Source: Dehalococcoidales bacterium
GTDB lineage: Bacteria; Chloroflexota; Dehalococcoidia; Dehalococcoidales; Fen-1064
Assembly (NCBI GenBank): GCA_028713395.1
Contig: JAQTOJ010000047.1
Location: 1-10,691, forward strand
Reading direction: 5' to 3'
DNA: 10,691 nucleotides
Shown here: piece after piece, positions 1-5,723 of the stretch
How positions within the stretch are numbered: the stretch's first letter is position 1
Layout: every line of letters begins with the position of its first letter
Made by a program: the position numbers and the translations under genes
Notes under the pieces: generated by a model
What the model was told of the DNA's origin: nothing
What the model saw: the letters and a program-made list of their open reading frames with translations, nothing else
The model's database searches: none

Positions 1-998
1 GAATAAGCCGGACCGCCGGGGCCACCAGTGGAGAGACAGCGATCGACGACGATCAGATTTTCCACCCCTTTGACGGCAGCTTTTAATTCTTCAAAGGGGA
101 AGGGACGCCAGAGACGCAGCTTTAAACCCCCAACTTCGTGACCTTCCGCCCGGAGTTTATCCACGGCGGTCATGGCCGTTTCCCCGAAGCTGCCGCGAGT
201 CAACAAAACTGTTTTGGCGCCTTCGGTGCGGTATTTTTCAATGGCATGATACTGCCGCCCGAAGATCTTGGCGAATTCGCCCCAGACTTCATTGATAACG
301 GCCTCGGAATTCCGTAGGTTGATCTCCTGGGCTTTGCGGGTTTCAGAATAAATGACCGGCGGGGCAAAGGCGCCCATGGTCACAGGTTTATCGACATTCA
401 AAGGTAGCGGATAATTCAGCGGAGGCAGGAATTTATCGACATCTGCCTGGGCTAACATTTCGATAGGCTCGACGACGTGGGTCAGGTAGAAACCATCGCA
501 GTGCACCATGATGGGCAGTAAAACACGCTGGTCTTCGGCAATGCGGAATGCCCATAAAGTGCTATCCAGGGCTTCCTGTCCATTTTCGCAGATGACCTGG
601 ATCCAGCCGGTATCGCGCACCGCCATCATATCCGATTGGTCACCCCAAACGTTCAGCGGGGCGGAAAGGGCGCGGTTGGCGACGGCCATGACGATAGGGA
701 GGCGCATGGCAGAGGCGACGTAAAGCACTTCGTGCATGAGTTCCAGCCCTTGCCCGGCGGTGGCAGTGAAGGTACGGGCGCCGGTGGCGGAAGAGCCCAG
801 GCAGGCGCTCATGGCAGAGTGTTCGGATTCCACGGGGATATATTCGGCGTCAAGTTCGCCATTAGCGACCATTTCCGCCAGTTTTTCCACGATGTGGGTC
901 TGGGGGGTGATAGGATAGGCGGCGATGACATCAACATTAGCCTGTTTGGCGGCTTCGGAGATGGCGAGGGATACTTCGATCCCTATCTTCTTACCCAT
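1..998 (-). CDS. porA: Pyruvate (2-oxoacid):ferredoxin oxidoreductase, alpha subunit, partial at 3' end
   Basis: About 332 codons are open from the ATG at 998 to the window edge; the C-terminal part, of the roughly 390 residues usual in the family, is missing. The protein begins MGKKIGIEVSLAISEAAKQA, followed by AAYPITPQTHIVEKLAE, the YPITP signature of the pyrimidine-binding domain of TPP-dependent oxidoreductases. Next come ESEHSAMSACLGSSATGAR, TATAGQGLELMHEVLY and WGDQSDMMAVRDTGW, all typical of PorA rather than VorA or KorA as I remember these families. The visible C-terminal part (GAKTVLLTRGSFGETA...) is the start of transketolase-C-like domain II. With the gamma, delta and beta subunits the enzyme interconverts pyruvate + CoA and acetyl-CoA + CO2 with ferredoxin in the cytoplasm. 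The start is fixed by a strong purine-rich SD (GAGGAGGAGGA) in the end of porD and a one-base TAATG overlap with the porD stop. Substrate specificity (pyruvate versus other 2-oxoacids) is inferred. Confidence 0.93.
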   Translation of the reverse strand, partial: MGKKIGIEVSLAISEAAKQANVDVIAAYPITPQTHIVEKLAEMVANGELDAEYIPVESEHSAMSACLGSSATGARTFTATAGQGLELMHEVLYVASAMRLPIVMAVANRALSAPLNVWGDQSDMMAVRDTGWIQVICENGQEALDSTLWAFRIAEDQRVLLPIMVHCDGFYLTHVVEPIEMLAQADVDKFLPPLNYPLPLNVDKPVTMGAFAPPVIYSETRKAQEINLRNSEAVINEVWGEFAKIFGRQYHAIEKYRTEGAKTVLLTRGSFGETAMTAVDKLRAEGHEVGGLKLRLWRPFPFEELKAAVKGVENLIVVDRCLSTGGPGGPAY

Positions 999-1288
999 TA
1001 TTCCTCCTCCTCGACCATATAAATAACGCCGGTGGGACATTCATGAGGGCAAATACCGCAGCCTTTGCAATGATATAAATCAGCTTCATAATGCCCTTCG
1101 GCGTTGGGGTGAATACAACCTTCGGGACAGAACATGGCGCACACCCCGCATTTAATGCAGTATTCAAAATGGTAGCGCGGCGCCTGGGAACGCCAATCAC
1201 CGGTGCGGTAAGCTCTGGCGCTACCCGGCTCGGTCACGATACAACCGATTTCAAAATCTTTCCAGGTCATTTCAGCATCGCTTTTCAA
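998..1288 (-). CDS. porD: Pyruvate:ferredoxin oxidoreductase, delta subunit (2x[4Fe-4S] ferredoxin)
   Basis: A 96-aa protein carrying two classical CxxCxxCxxxCP motifs, CIKCGVCAMFCP (Cys 44, 47, 50, 54) and CKGCGICPHECP (Cys 74, 77, 80, 84). This is the bacterial-type double [4Fe-4S] ferredoxin domain that passes electrons from the TPP site to external ferredoxin. The roughly 40-residue N-terminal extension before the first cluster is normal for PorD. The predicted start is TTG at 1288: an AAGGAG at 1298-1303, inside the last codons of porG, lies 9 nt upstream, whereas the first ATG (codon 7, at 1270) has no well-placed SD. The gene begins 6 nt after the porG stop. The C-terminus is four consecutive Glu codons (GAG GAG GAG GAA) that double as the porA ribosome binding site. 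Assignment to the POR complex rests on the flanking gamma and alpha genes. Confidence 0.93.
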   Translation of the reverse strand: MKSDAEMTWKDFEIGCIVTEPGSARAYRTGDWRSQAPRYHFEYCIKCGVCAMFCPEGCIHPNAEGHYEADLYHCKGCGICPHECPTGVIYMVEEEE

Positions 1289-1294
1289 AGCCGT

Positions 1295-1864
1295 TTACTC
1301 CTTTATCCTGCATTCGTGAAAAGCCTTTTCCATGGCGGCGTAGTTCCTATCGGCGAGACGTCCAAAACGTTCCTCGATAGGGGCATAAAGTGATTTGGGA
1401 TCGATGACAGGCACGGCTTTGAGCACGGCGCCGAGCATGGCGGTGTTGACGATGAGGACGCCTAAAACCTCGCGGGCGATACTGGTAGCATCCACTAACG
1501 CCAGTTTCCAGTTACTGCCGAAGGCTTTTTCAATCTCGGGGAAGTCTTTTTTAGTGTTGATGATGAGCCAACCCTTGTTTTTGAGGCCGGCGGTGACCTT
1601 GACAACTCTTAAAAGAGTAGGGTCACAAACGACCACGACATCAGGTTGGCGGATTTCAGCGCGGATCAGGATGGGATTTTGGGGGTCAACGCGGTCAAAG
1701 GCGATCAGTGGGGCGCCACGTCGTTCCGGGCCGAAAGCCGGGAAGGCTTGCGCGTATTTACCTTCATCGATAGCGGCTTTGGCTAATAATTCGGCCGATG
1801 TCACCGAACCCTGTCCACCCCGCCCGTGCCATCGGATTTCAACAAGACCCGTATTGCTTACCAA
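1295..1864 (-). CDS. porG: Pyruvate:ferredoxin oxidoreductase, gamma subunit
   Basis: A protein of about 189 aa with the EIRWHGRGGQGSVTSAELLA signature near the N-terminus, followed by FPAFGPERRGAP and PDVVVVCDPTLL. These mark the catalytic domain shared by the gamma subunits of pyruvate/ketoisovalerate oxidoreductases (POR_N/POR gamma family), and the length is normal. The start is ambiguous. The most upstream candidate is GTG at 1870, but it directly abuts the GGGAGG SD, leaving almost no spacing. TTG at 1864, two codons in, sits 5 nt after the GGAGG and is preferred here; the protein then begins MVSNTGLVEI. It is the first POR gene and starts about 53 nt after the 3' end of tRNA-Arg on the same strand, with delta and alpha directly downstream. 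This gamma-delta-alpha-(beta) order is the common bacterial and archaeal arrangement. Confidence 0.93.
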   Translation of the reverse strand: MVSNTGLVEIRWHGRGGQGSVTSAELLAKAAIDEGKYAQAFPAFGPERRGAPLIAFDRVDPQNPILIRAEIRQPDVVVVCDPTLLRVVKVTAGLKNKGWLIINTKKDFPEIEKAFGSNWKLALVDATSIAREVLGVLIVNTAMLGAVLKAVPVIDPKSLYAPIEERFGRLADRNYAAMEKAFHECRIKE

Positions 1865-1917
1865 GTGCACCTCCCAGAATATACAGCTTCTCTATATCAA
1901 ACGGTCTTTTATCTCAA

Positions 1918-1993
1918 TGGTACCCCTGGGGCGACTCGAACGCCCGCACCCGACTTCGGAGGCCGGTGCTCTATCCACCTGAGCTACAGGGGC
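1918..1993 (-). tRNA. tRNA-Arg (anticodon CCG)
   Basis: 76 nt fold as a complete cloverleaf on the minus strand. The acceptor stem GCCCCTG pairs with CAGGGGT (the G1-U72 pair is a wobble). The D-arm is GCTC...GAGC. The anticodon stem CCGGC/GTCGG encloses the loop CTCCGAA, giving anticodon CCG, which reads Arg codon CGG. The T-arm GGGCG-TTCGAGT-CGCCC is perfect and carries the TTCGA core. The discriminator is A, and CCA is encoded at 1918-1920. The variable region is only 4 nt. It lies between the universal stress gene and porG, all on the same strand. Confidence 0.97.
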
Positions 1994-2009
1994 ATTAGGT
2001 CGAGTCTCG

Positions 2010-2036
2010 ATGATGCAAACCCCATAATCGCATCAT
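2010..2036. repeat. 7-bp inverted repeat overlapping the -10 region upstream of tRNA-Arg
   Basis: ATGATGC (2010-2016) and GCATCAT (2030-2036) are perfect reverse complements separated by 13 nt. One arm overlaps the predicted -10 box (2032-2037), and the spacer covers the expected transcription start. This geometry fits a dimeric regulator site better than an RNA hairpin, because the upstream arm would not be transcribed from this promoter. Function is inferred. Confidence 0.3.
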
Positions 2037-2061
2037 AAAACAACGACTTTAGACAAATCAA
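2032..2061 (-). promoter_or_regulatory. Candidate promoter for tRNA-Arg (and possibly the por genes)
   Basis: TTGATT (2061-2056) and TATGAT (2037-2032) are separated by 18 nt. Transcription would begin near 2025, about 30 nt upstream of the tRNA 5' end. The -35 box falls in the few bases after the universal stress protein stop codon (2068). The match is good but not perfect, and it is called by eye. Confidence 0.4.
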
Positions 2062-2067
2062 GGAAAT

Positions 2068-2958
2068 TCAGGTAACATTTTTGTAAAGAGGACGCACCAG
2101 TAAAAGGGGCTTTTTACCTGCCTGTAATATTTTATGGGAAACGCTCCCCAAAACCCACTTGGTGATGCCGGATTTACCGTGGGAAGACATGGCTACCAGG
2201 TCAAAATTCCCTGATTCCGACACTTTAATAATTTCCATAGCCGCATCTCCGGTTTTGATGACCGATTTCACATTGATTCCGGCATTGAGAAAACGCCGGG
2301 CGATTTCATGCAGATAACCACCGACCTCGTTTTCCATACGTTTGTTCTGTTCATCGCTGAACATGAAATGATCGATCCCGCCTACAGTATGCACGTGTTC
2401 CACCAGTTCTACAACCCGCAGCAGTTCGACCTCGCTGTGAAAGGCCGCCGCCAGGTCGAGAACCAAAGGGATAGCCGATTCGCCGAAGGGCGAGCCGTCC
2501 AGCGGGAGCAATATATGGGAGAAAGGATTGACAGAAGTCACTCCGGCGATATTCCCCGCTCGAATCAGCAATACCGGTATAGTGGATTTCTGCACCACTT
2601 TGGTGGCCGTGCTTCCCGCCGACCAGGGCATGATACCGGAATGACCGTGAGATACCATGATAATAAGGGAAACACCTTTTTCTTCAGCGTATTTTACAAT
2701 TTCATCTGCCGGTTGACCGCGGTTGATCTGCGTATTGACACGCGCTGCATCGCTATTATTATGTAAAGTTGATGAAATTTCCTCACGGATTTTCTGTAAA
2801 TAGAGTTCATGCATCCGTTCGTGTTCTTTTTCGTTGGATTCGTACACCGTCAGTAAATCAATTTGGGCATTGACGGCAGCGGCCACAGAGACCGCAAATT
2901 TCAAAGCTTCCTCACCGAGTTGCGAACCATCCAGCGGCACCAATATCTTATCGATCAT
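2068..2958 (-). CDS. Universal stress protein with two tandem UspA domains
   Basis: A protein of about 296 aa made of two Usp repeats. Domain 1 (roughly residues 1-135) opens with KILVPLDGSQLGEEAL and carries the ATP-loop remnant SHG-9x-GS (103-116). Domain 2 (roughly 147-292) opens with HILLPLDGSPFGESA and carries SSHG-9x-GS (258-272). The spacing equals the G-2x-G-9x-G(S/T) nucleotide-binding motif of ATP-binding Usp proteins, but the first Gly is Val in domain 1 and Ser in domain 2. ATP binding is therefore probable, not certain. It is cytoplasmic with no TM segment. A GTG at 2964 is two codons upstream; the ATG at 2958 is preferred because AGGAGG (2967-2972) then lies 8 nt away. That SD overlaps the stop codon of the upstream permease gene, so the two are almost certainly co-transcribed and translationally coupled. 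Usp domains often accompany transporters, which suggests a regulatory or stress-linked role, though the partner is inferred. Confidence 0.92.
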   Translation of the reverse strand: MIDKILVPLDGSQLGEEALKFAVSVAAAVNAQIDLLTVYESNEKEHERMHELYLQKIREEISSTLHNNSDAARVNTQINRGQPADEIVKYAEEKGVSLIIMVSHGHSGIMPWSAGSTATKVVQKSTIPVLLIRAGNIAGVTSVNPFSHILLPLDGSPFGESAIPLVLDLAAAFHSEVELLRVVELVEHVHTVGGIDHFMFSDEQNKRMENEVGGYLHEIARRFLNAGINVKSVIKTGDAAMEIIKVSESGNFDLVAMSSHGKSGITKWVLGSVSHKILQAGKKPLLLVRPLYKNVT

Positions 2959-2970
2959 GTTCACCGCCTC

Positions 2971-4326
2971 CTACGCGTAACGCAAAATCAGATACACCCA
3001 ACAGACACCAATGATGAAGATCATAGCGGGCAAGGCATATTTACAGTATTTGCCCCAACTGATGCGGTAACCTTCTTTTTCCGCGATGGCGATACCGACG
3101 ACGTTAGCCGACGCGCCGATGGGAGTGCCGTTGCCGCCGATATCGGTGCCCAGCGCCAGCGCCCAAGCCTGTGAATGTAAGGAAACGCCGGTGGTGCCGG
3201 AAAGGCTGACGATGACCGGGATCATGGTAGCCGCAAAGGGGATGTTGTCTACCACGGCCGAGGCGAAGGCGGAAATCCACAGGATGATGGTGAGGACGAT
3301 GATCGTGTTACCGCTGGCGATGTTGCCGATATAGGTAGCCAGCGTCTTCAACACCCCCGTTTCCTCCAACCCGCCCACGCAGATGAACAACCCGAAGAAG
3401 AACAACAGCGTCTGCCAATCCAGTTTCCTGATAATGTGGCGGGCGCTTTTATACCCGGCAATGAGGCTTAAAGCCGCGGCAATGAACCCGATGGTCGCCA
3501 CCGAAATCCCCGTCTGGGCGTGGGTAACCAGTAAAATGATGACGATAAGGAAAATACCGACATTGATAAAGAACAGGGGTTTATTCGTGACGGCTTCTTT
3601 GGGGTCAGGGTAAACGCGGGATGCTTGACTGGAATCTTGCTGGGAACGTACCAGGGCTTTACGGAAAAGGAAGTAAAACAATACCACCGCCAGTATCATA
3701 CAAATCCAGGCGATGACGCCGGTGTTATCTAAAAAGTCCGTGAAGGTATAACCCAAAGCAGTGCCGATGATAATGTTCGGGGGATCACCGCTCATGGTGG
3801 CGCTGCCGCCGATGTTGGCCGCAAAAATTTCCGCGATGATTACCGGCACGGGATCAAACTTCAGCATCTTGGCCAGTTGAATAGTGACAGTGGCCAGGAA
3901 CAAGAGGACGGTAATACTATCAATAAACATGGCCAGGAAGCCGGAAAGCAACATGAAAGATACCAGAATAGGCACTACCTTGTATTTGACCAACCTGGCG
4001 ACGAACAGACAAAGCCAGCGGAAAAATCCGACATCCCCCAACCCTTCCACCATGACCATCATGCCAGCGATGAAGAAGATGGTCTGCCAGTTGACGCCAC
4101 GCGATTCCAGCGCCTCGTGACCGGGAAACCAGAATTTCGCCTGAGCAATCTGGCCGAAATTGAGGGTGTTCGTGACGGCGGAGGGATTTTTTTCTATGAG
4201 CAGAAAGACGAAAAGAATAGTTAAAGCCCCGCCGATGAGGGCGGGAATATAGCGCGCTACCTTGCCCGTGGTAATGGCGATGAACATAAGCACAAAAATG
4301 ACAAGCGCGACGATTTGACTGAGCAC
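2971..4326 (-). CDS. ArsB/NhaD-type (SLC13/ion transporter superfamily) permease
   Basis: A very hydrophobic 451-aa integral membrane protein with about 11-12 predicted TM helices, built as an inverted repeat of two halves. Matching motif pairs are visible: VNWQTIFFIAG (78-88) with LDWQTLLFFFG (302-312); FIDSITV (134-140) with VVDNIPF (358-364); and NIGGSATMSGDPPNIIIG (171-188) with DIGGNGTPIGASANVVG (395-411). These hairpin-loop motifs are the signature of the IT superfamily (ArsB arsenite, NhaD Na+/H+, CitM and P-protein families). The substrate cannot be read from sequence: arsenite, sodium or an organic anion are all possible. No arsR or arsC lies nearby, which makes a dedicated arsenic role less likely. 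The start is GTG at 4326, with GGGGAG (4337-4342) 10 nt upstream. It heads a two-gene unit with the universal stress protein. Confidence 0.9.
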   Translation of the reverse strand: MLSQIVALVIFVLMFIAITTGKVARYIPALIGGALTILFVFLLIEKNPSAVTNTLNFGQIAQAKFWFPGHEALESRGVNWQTIFFIAGMMVMVEGLGDVGFFRWLCLFVARLVKYKVVPILVSFMLLSGFLAMFIDSITVLLFLATVTIQLAKMLKFDPVPVIIAEIFAANIGGSATMSGDPPNIIIGTALGYTFTDFLDNTGVIAWICMILAVVLFYFLFRKALVRSQQDSSQASRVYPDPKEAVTNKPLFFINVGIFLIVIILLVTHAQTGISVATIGFIAAALSLIAGYKSARHIIRKLDWQTLLFFFGLFICVGGLEETGVLKTLATYIGNIASGNTIIVLTIILWISAFASAVVDNIPFAATMIPVIVSLSGTTGVSLHSQAWALALGTDIGGNGTPIGASANVVGIAIAEKEGYRISWGKYCKYALPAMIFIIGVCWVYLILRYA

Positions 4327-4364
4327 TAGCGGTATTCTCCCCTATCACAGAAAAACTGTTTTTT

Positions 4365-4373
4365 ATTATAACA
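4365..4373 (-). promoter_or_regulatory. Extended -10 promoter of the permease-usp operon
   Basis: On the minus strand TGTTATAAT (4373-4365) is a perfect TGn-TATAAT extended -10 element. No convincing -35 box lies 16-18 nt further up, as is usual for this promoter type. The expected start near 4358 gives a leader of about 32 nt before the GTG at 4326. Confidence 0.5.
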
Positions 4374-4620
4374 CAGGGGAATGGAGTGAGGGGGTAAACA
4401 AAACCGCAACGGGAGGGGTGAAAGCAGTAGATACGGGAAACCGCCCTTACACCGATGGTAATATTCGTATTTGTTGCAGGAAACGGATTTTGTTCATTTC
4501 TTAGTTTCCGTGCCTAAATTGGCGGAAAATCTGCTATTCAATTGGTAAGGTACACTCGAATCGTTTCAGGGAATGATGCGACAAACTCTGAATACGAAAT
4601 AATAAATTCTAATATCAAGA

Positions 4621-4686
4621 TTCGTTTTGGGTAAACGAACCCTGGCTGCATAGTTGCCGCAGCAAGCGTGAACTGCACAACCAGGG
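4621..4686. repeat. Cluster of inverted repeats (possible structured element)
   Basis: TTCGTTT/AAACGAA (4621-4627 and 4633-4639) form a perfect 7-bp hairpin with a 5-nt loop. Immediately after it, CCCTGG (4640-4645) can pair with CCAGGG (4681-4686), enclosing CTGC/GCAG (4646-4649 and 4659-4662). AAACGAAC recurs at 4716-4723, next to ACGTA/TACGT (4722-4726 and 4733-4737). No RNA family is recognised. Confidence 0.35.
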
Positions 4687-4875
4687 CGCAGCATTTGAAT
4701 TGGGATGGGAAAAAGAAACGAACGTAGTCTGGTACGTACGAGCACAACACCAGAAAGCTTGCCGCGAGTTTACTTACAGACATGAGGATATTGTAGGGCA
4801 GAGAAAAAAGAGGGAGCAAGGGGGAGATGACGCTAGTTGTGTGAATAACCAATAAACAAGCACCAAATAACAAAC

Positions 4876-4937
4876 AAATACTAATTACTAATATCTAAAT
4901 ACTAATAAGATCAAAGCACGAAAAGACAAATACTAAA
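4876..4937. repeat. AT-rich tract with repeated AAATACTAA units
   Basis: AAATACTAAT occurs at 4876-4885 and 4897-4906, and AAATACTAAA at 4928-4937; a related ATTACTAAT lies between the first two. The spacing is uneven (21 and 31 nt), so this is a degenerate repeat, not a CRISPR-like array. Confidence 0.55.
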
Positions 4938-4948
4938 GCCACGCCATT

Positions 4949-4962
4949 CCGGCGAAAGCCGG
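4949..4962. repeat. GAAA-capped 5-bp palindrome of dispersed-repeat type
   Basis: CCGGC-GAAA-GCCGG is a perfect stem with a GNRA-type tetraloop. It sits in the wider context CCATTC...GTATCCAG, which resembles a dispersed intergenic repeat I recall from many bacterial genomes; that family link is from memory. Confidence 0.55.
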
Positions 4963-4999
4963 TATCCAGAATTAAACCAGGCCGAATTCCCAATAAACA

Positions 5000-5026
5000 G
5001 TAAGGGCGGGTTTGAAACCCGCTTAC
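5000..5026. repeat. Strong palindrome (repeat-type hairpin, possible bidirectional terminator)
   Basis: GCGGGTT/AACCCGC (5006-5012 and 5016-5022) form a 7-bp GC-rich stem with a 3-nt loop. GTAA/TTAC (5000-5003 and 5023-5026) extend it across a two-base GG bulge. It lies downstream of the lipoprotein gene, without a U-run. Confidence 0.55.
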
Positions 5027-5067
5027 GCGATACCAGCGGTAGATCATTGGCTGCCAAATATCGCAGG

Positions 5068-5083
5068 ATCAGTAGAATCTGAT
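5068..5083 (-). terminator. Weak hairpin just after the lipoprotein stop codon
   Basis: ATCAG/CTGAT (5068-5072 and 5079-5083) form a 5-bp stem with a 6-nt loop beginning 2 nt past the stop of the minus-strand lipoprotein gene. There is no T-tract, so termination here is doubtful. Confidence 0.2.
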
Positions 5084-5084
5084 G

Positions 5085-5459
5085 CTACGGCATGACGAAG
5101 GTTTTCACCACATCGTTGACGGTGACGGTGTAGGTTTGACCGGAGACGAAATCACTACCGAGGGCGACATTTTTCTCAAAATAGGAATAGAGGGCAGTGC
5201 AGATGGCGTTTTTCGTGCGTTGCACCCGAACATCGATTTTGATATCCGAGCCGCTAACGGAGGTTTTCAGGTCTTTAAAGGTCGTGCAACCATCGCTCAA
5301 GCCGCCCTGAATGTAAACGAAGATCTGCACGGGGAAGCTTTCCGCGAAGCGGATATCGACCTGATGGATGGGGGCCGATTTGATTTCCACCAAGCTTTTG
5401 CAGCCGATAATTGTAAGCAAGGTCATCAGAAGAACGGCAAGACAAAATGCCTTTTTCAC
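5085..5459 (-). CDS. Small exported lipoprotein of unknown function
   Basis: A 124-aa protein beginning MKKAFCLAVLLMTLLTIIGC: a basic n-region, a hydrophobic core and the lipobox IIGC with Cys20. It is therefore expected to be lipid-anchored outside the cytoplasmic membrane. The mature part has SFPVQIFVYIQGGLSDGCTTF (residues 41-61), a second Cys in NAICTAL (Cys87, which could form a disulfide with Cys58), and ends in QTYTVTVNDVVKTFVMP. This pattern (PVQ...G.L.DGCT...CT...G.YTV.VN...TF) resembles small lipoproteins I associate with Chloroflexi, which have no assigned function. The start is GTG at 5459, because GGAGG lies 5 nt upstream; a longer open frame to 5534 would bury the signal peptide. 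It is a lone gene, with candidate promoter TATAAT at 5493-5498. Confidence 0.8.
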   Translation of the reverse strand: MKKAFCLAVLLMTLLTIIGCKSLVEIKSAPIHQVDIRFAESFPVQIFVYIQGGLSDGCTTFKDLKTSVSGSDIKIDVRVQRTKNAICTALYSYFEKNVALGSDFVSGQTYTVTVNDVVKTFVMP

Positions 5460-5492
5460 TTTTGCCTCCAGTCCTAACTTGTGGACATTTAT

Positions 5493-5498
5493 ATTATA
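5493..5498 (-). promoter_or_regulatory. -10 element of the lipoprotein gene
   Basis: A perfect TATAAT on the minus strand lies 33 nt upstream of the GTG start. No good -35 box is found at 16-18 nt spacing. The implied leader is about 27 nt. Confidence 0.35.
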
Positions 5499-5593
5499 CG
5501 CCGGGGACACCCATACCGACAGTAATGATTCCATCCATCGTAATAGAGAAGATCAACACTATATACACAAAGGGATACTGATGGGCCCGCTAT

Positions 5594-5642
5594 AGATTGC
5601 TTCGTCGAGTATGGAAATGAGGATTCTCCTCGCAAAGACGGT
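5594..5642. repeat. Dispersed repeat, copy 1 (AGATTGCTTCGTC ... CTCGCAAAGAC)
   Basis: It starts AGATTGCTTCGTC and ends CTCGCAAAGACGG, with a small hairpin GAGGA-TTC-TCCTC inside. The same ends recur at 6864-6914. I recall similar elements as abundant intergenic repeats in several bacterial lineages; this is from memory. Confidence 0.6.
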
Positions 5643-5646
5643 CGGC

Positions 5647-5675
5647 TTGTTTTCAGTGATACCGTGCATTAAAAT
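5647..5675 (+). promoter_or_regulatory. Candidate promoter of the metallo-hydrolase gene
   Basis: TTGTTT (5647-5652) and TAAAAT (5670-5675) are separated by exactly 17 nt. Expected start of transcription is near 5682, giving a leader of about 42 nt before the ATG at 5724. Confidence 0.45.
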
Positions 5676-5687
5676 AGTAGCGATTGC

Positions 5688-5706
5688 TTACATTATATAT
5701 ATGTAA
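5688..5706. promoter_or_regulatory. Operator-like dyad TTACAT-N7-ATGTAA
   Basis: Perfect 6-bp arms (5688-5693 and 5701-5706) flank a 7-nt AT-only centre. The dyad lies a few bases after the predicted transcription start and ends just before the SD, a common position for a repressor site. It could also be a chance AT-rich palindrome. Confidence 0.35.
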
Positions 5707-5723
5707 ACAAAGTGAGGACGCCT

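Larger units (their letters stand above)
4374..5084. other. 711-bp intergenic region without a credible gene
   Basis: No ORF here has a ribosome site and protein-like composition. The longest open frame (4538-4873, minus) looks accidental. Between 4621 and 4740 there are several short inverted repeats. Between 4876 and 4937 there is an AT-rich tract with repeated AAATACTAA units. From 4949 to 5026 there are two strong palindromes of dispersed-repeat type. The stretch at 4381-4620 shows nothing recognisable. The region separates divergent transcription of the permease (leftward) from the 3' end of the lipoprotein gene. Confidence 0.6.

Noticed and set aside
1871..1917. Promoter or terminator between tRNA-Arg and porG
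   Set aside because: Only weak matches (TTGAGA with poorly spaced TATAGA) and no stem-loop; not good enough to list.
1395..1982. 195-codon open frame opposite porG and the tRNA
   Set aside because: It overlaps porG and continues through the tRNA gene; the opposite strand carries clear conserved motifs.
2971..4326. Arsenite efflux pump ArsB
   Set aside because: The fold motifs are shared by the whole ion transporter superfamily, and no arsR, arsC or arsA lies nearby, so the specific name is not justified.
4538..4873. 111-codon open frame on the minus strand, hydrophobic
   Set aside because: No ribosome site, no family resemblance, and it crosses the inverted-repeat block; the composition looks like translated AT-rich non-coding DNA.
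4876..4937. Possible CRISPR-like array
   Set aside because: The repeat units are only 9-10 nt and unevenly spaced (21 and 31 nt), with no spacers of uniform size and no cas genes.
5460..5534. N-terminal extension of the lipoprotein (start at 5534)
   Set aside because: It would place 25 residues before the signal peptide and include the TATAAT promoter; the GTG at 5459 has a proper SD.
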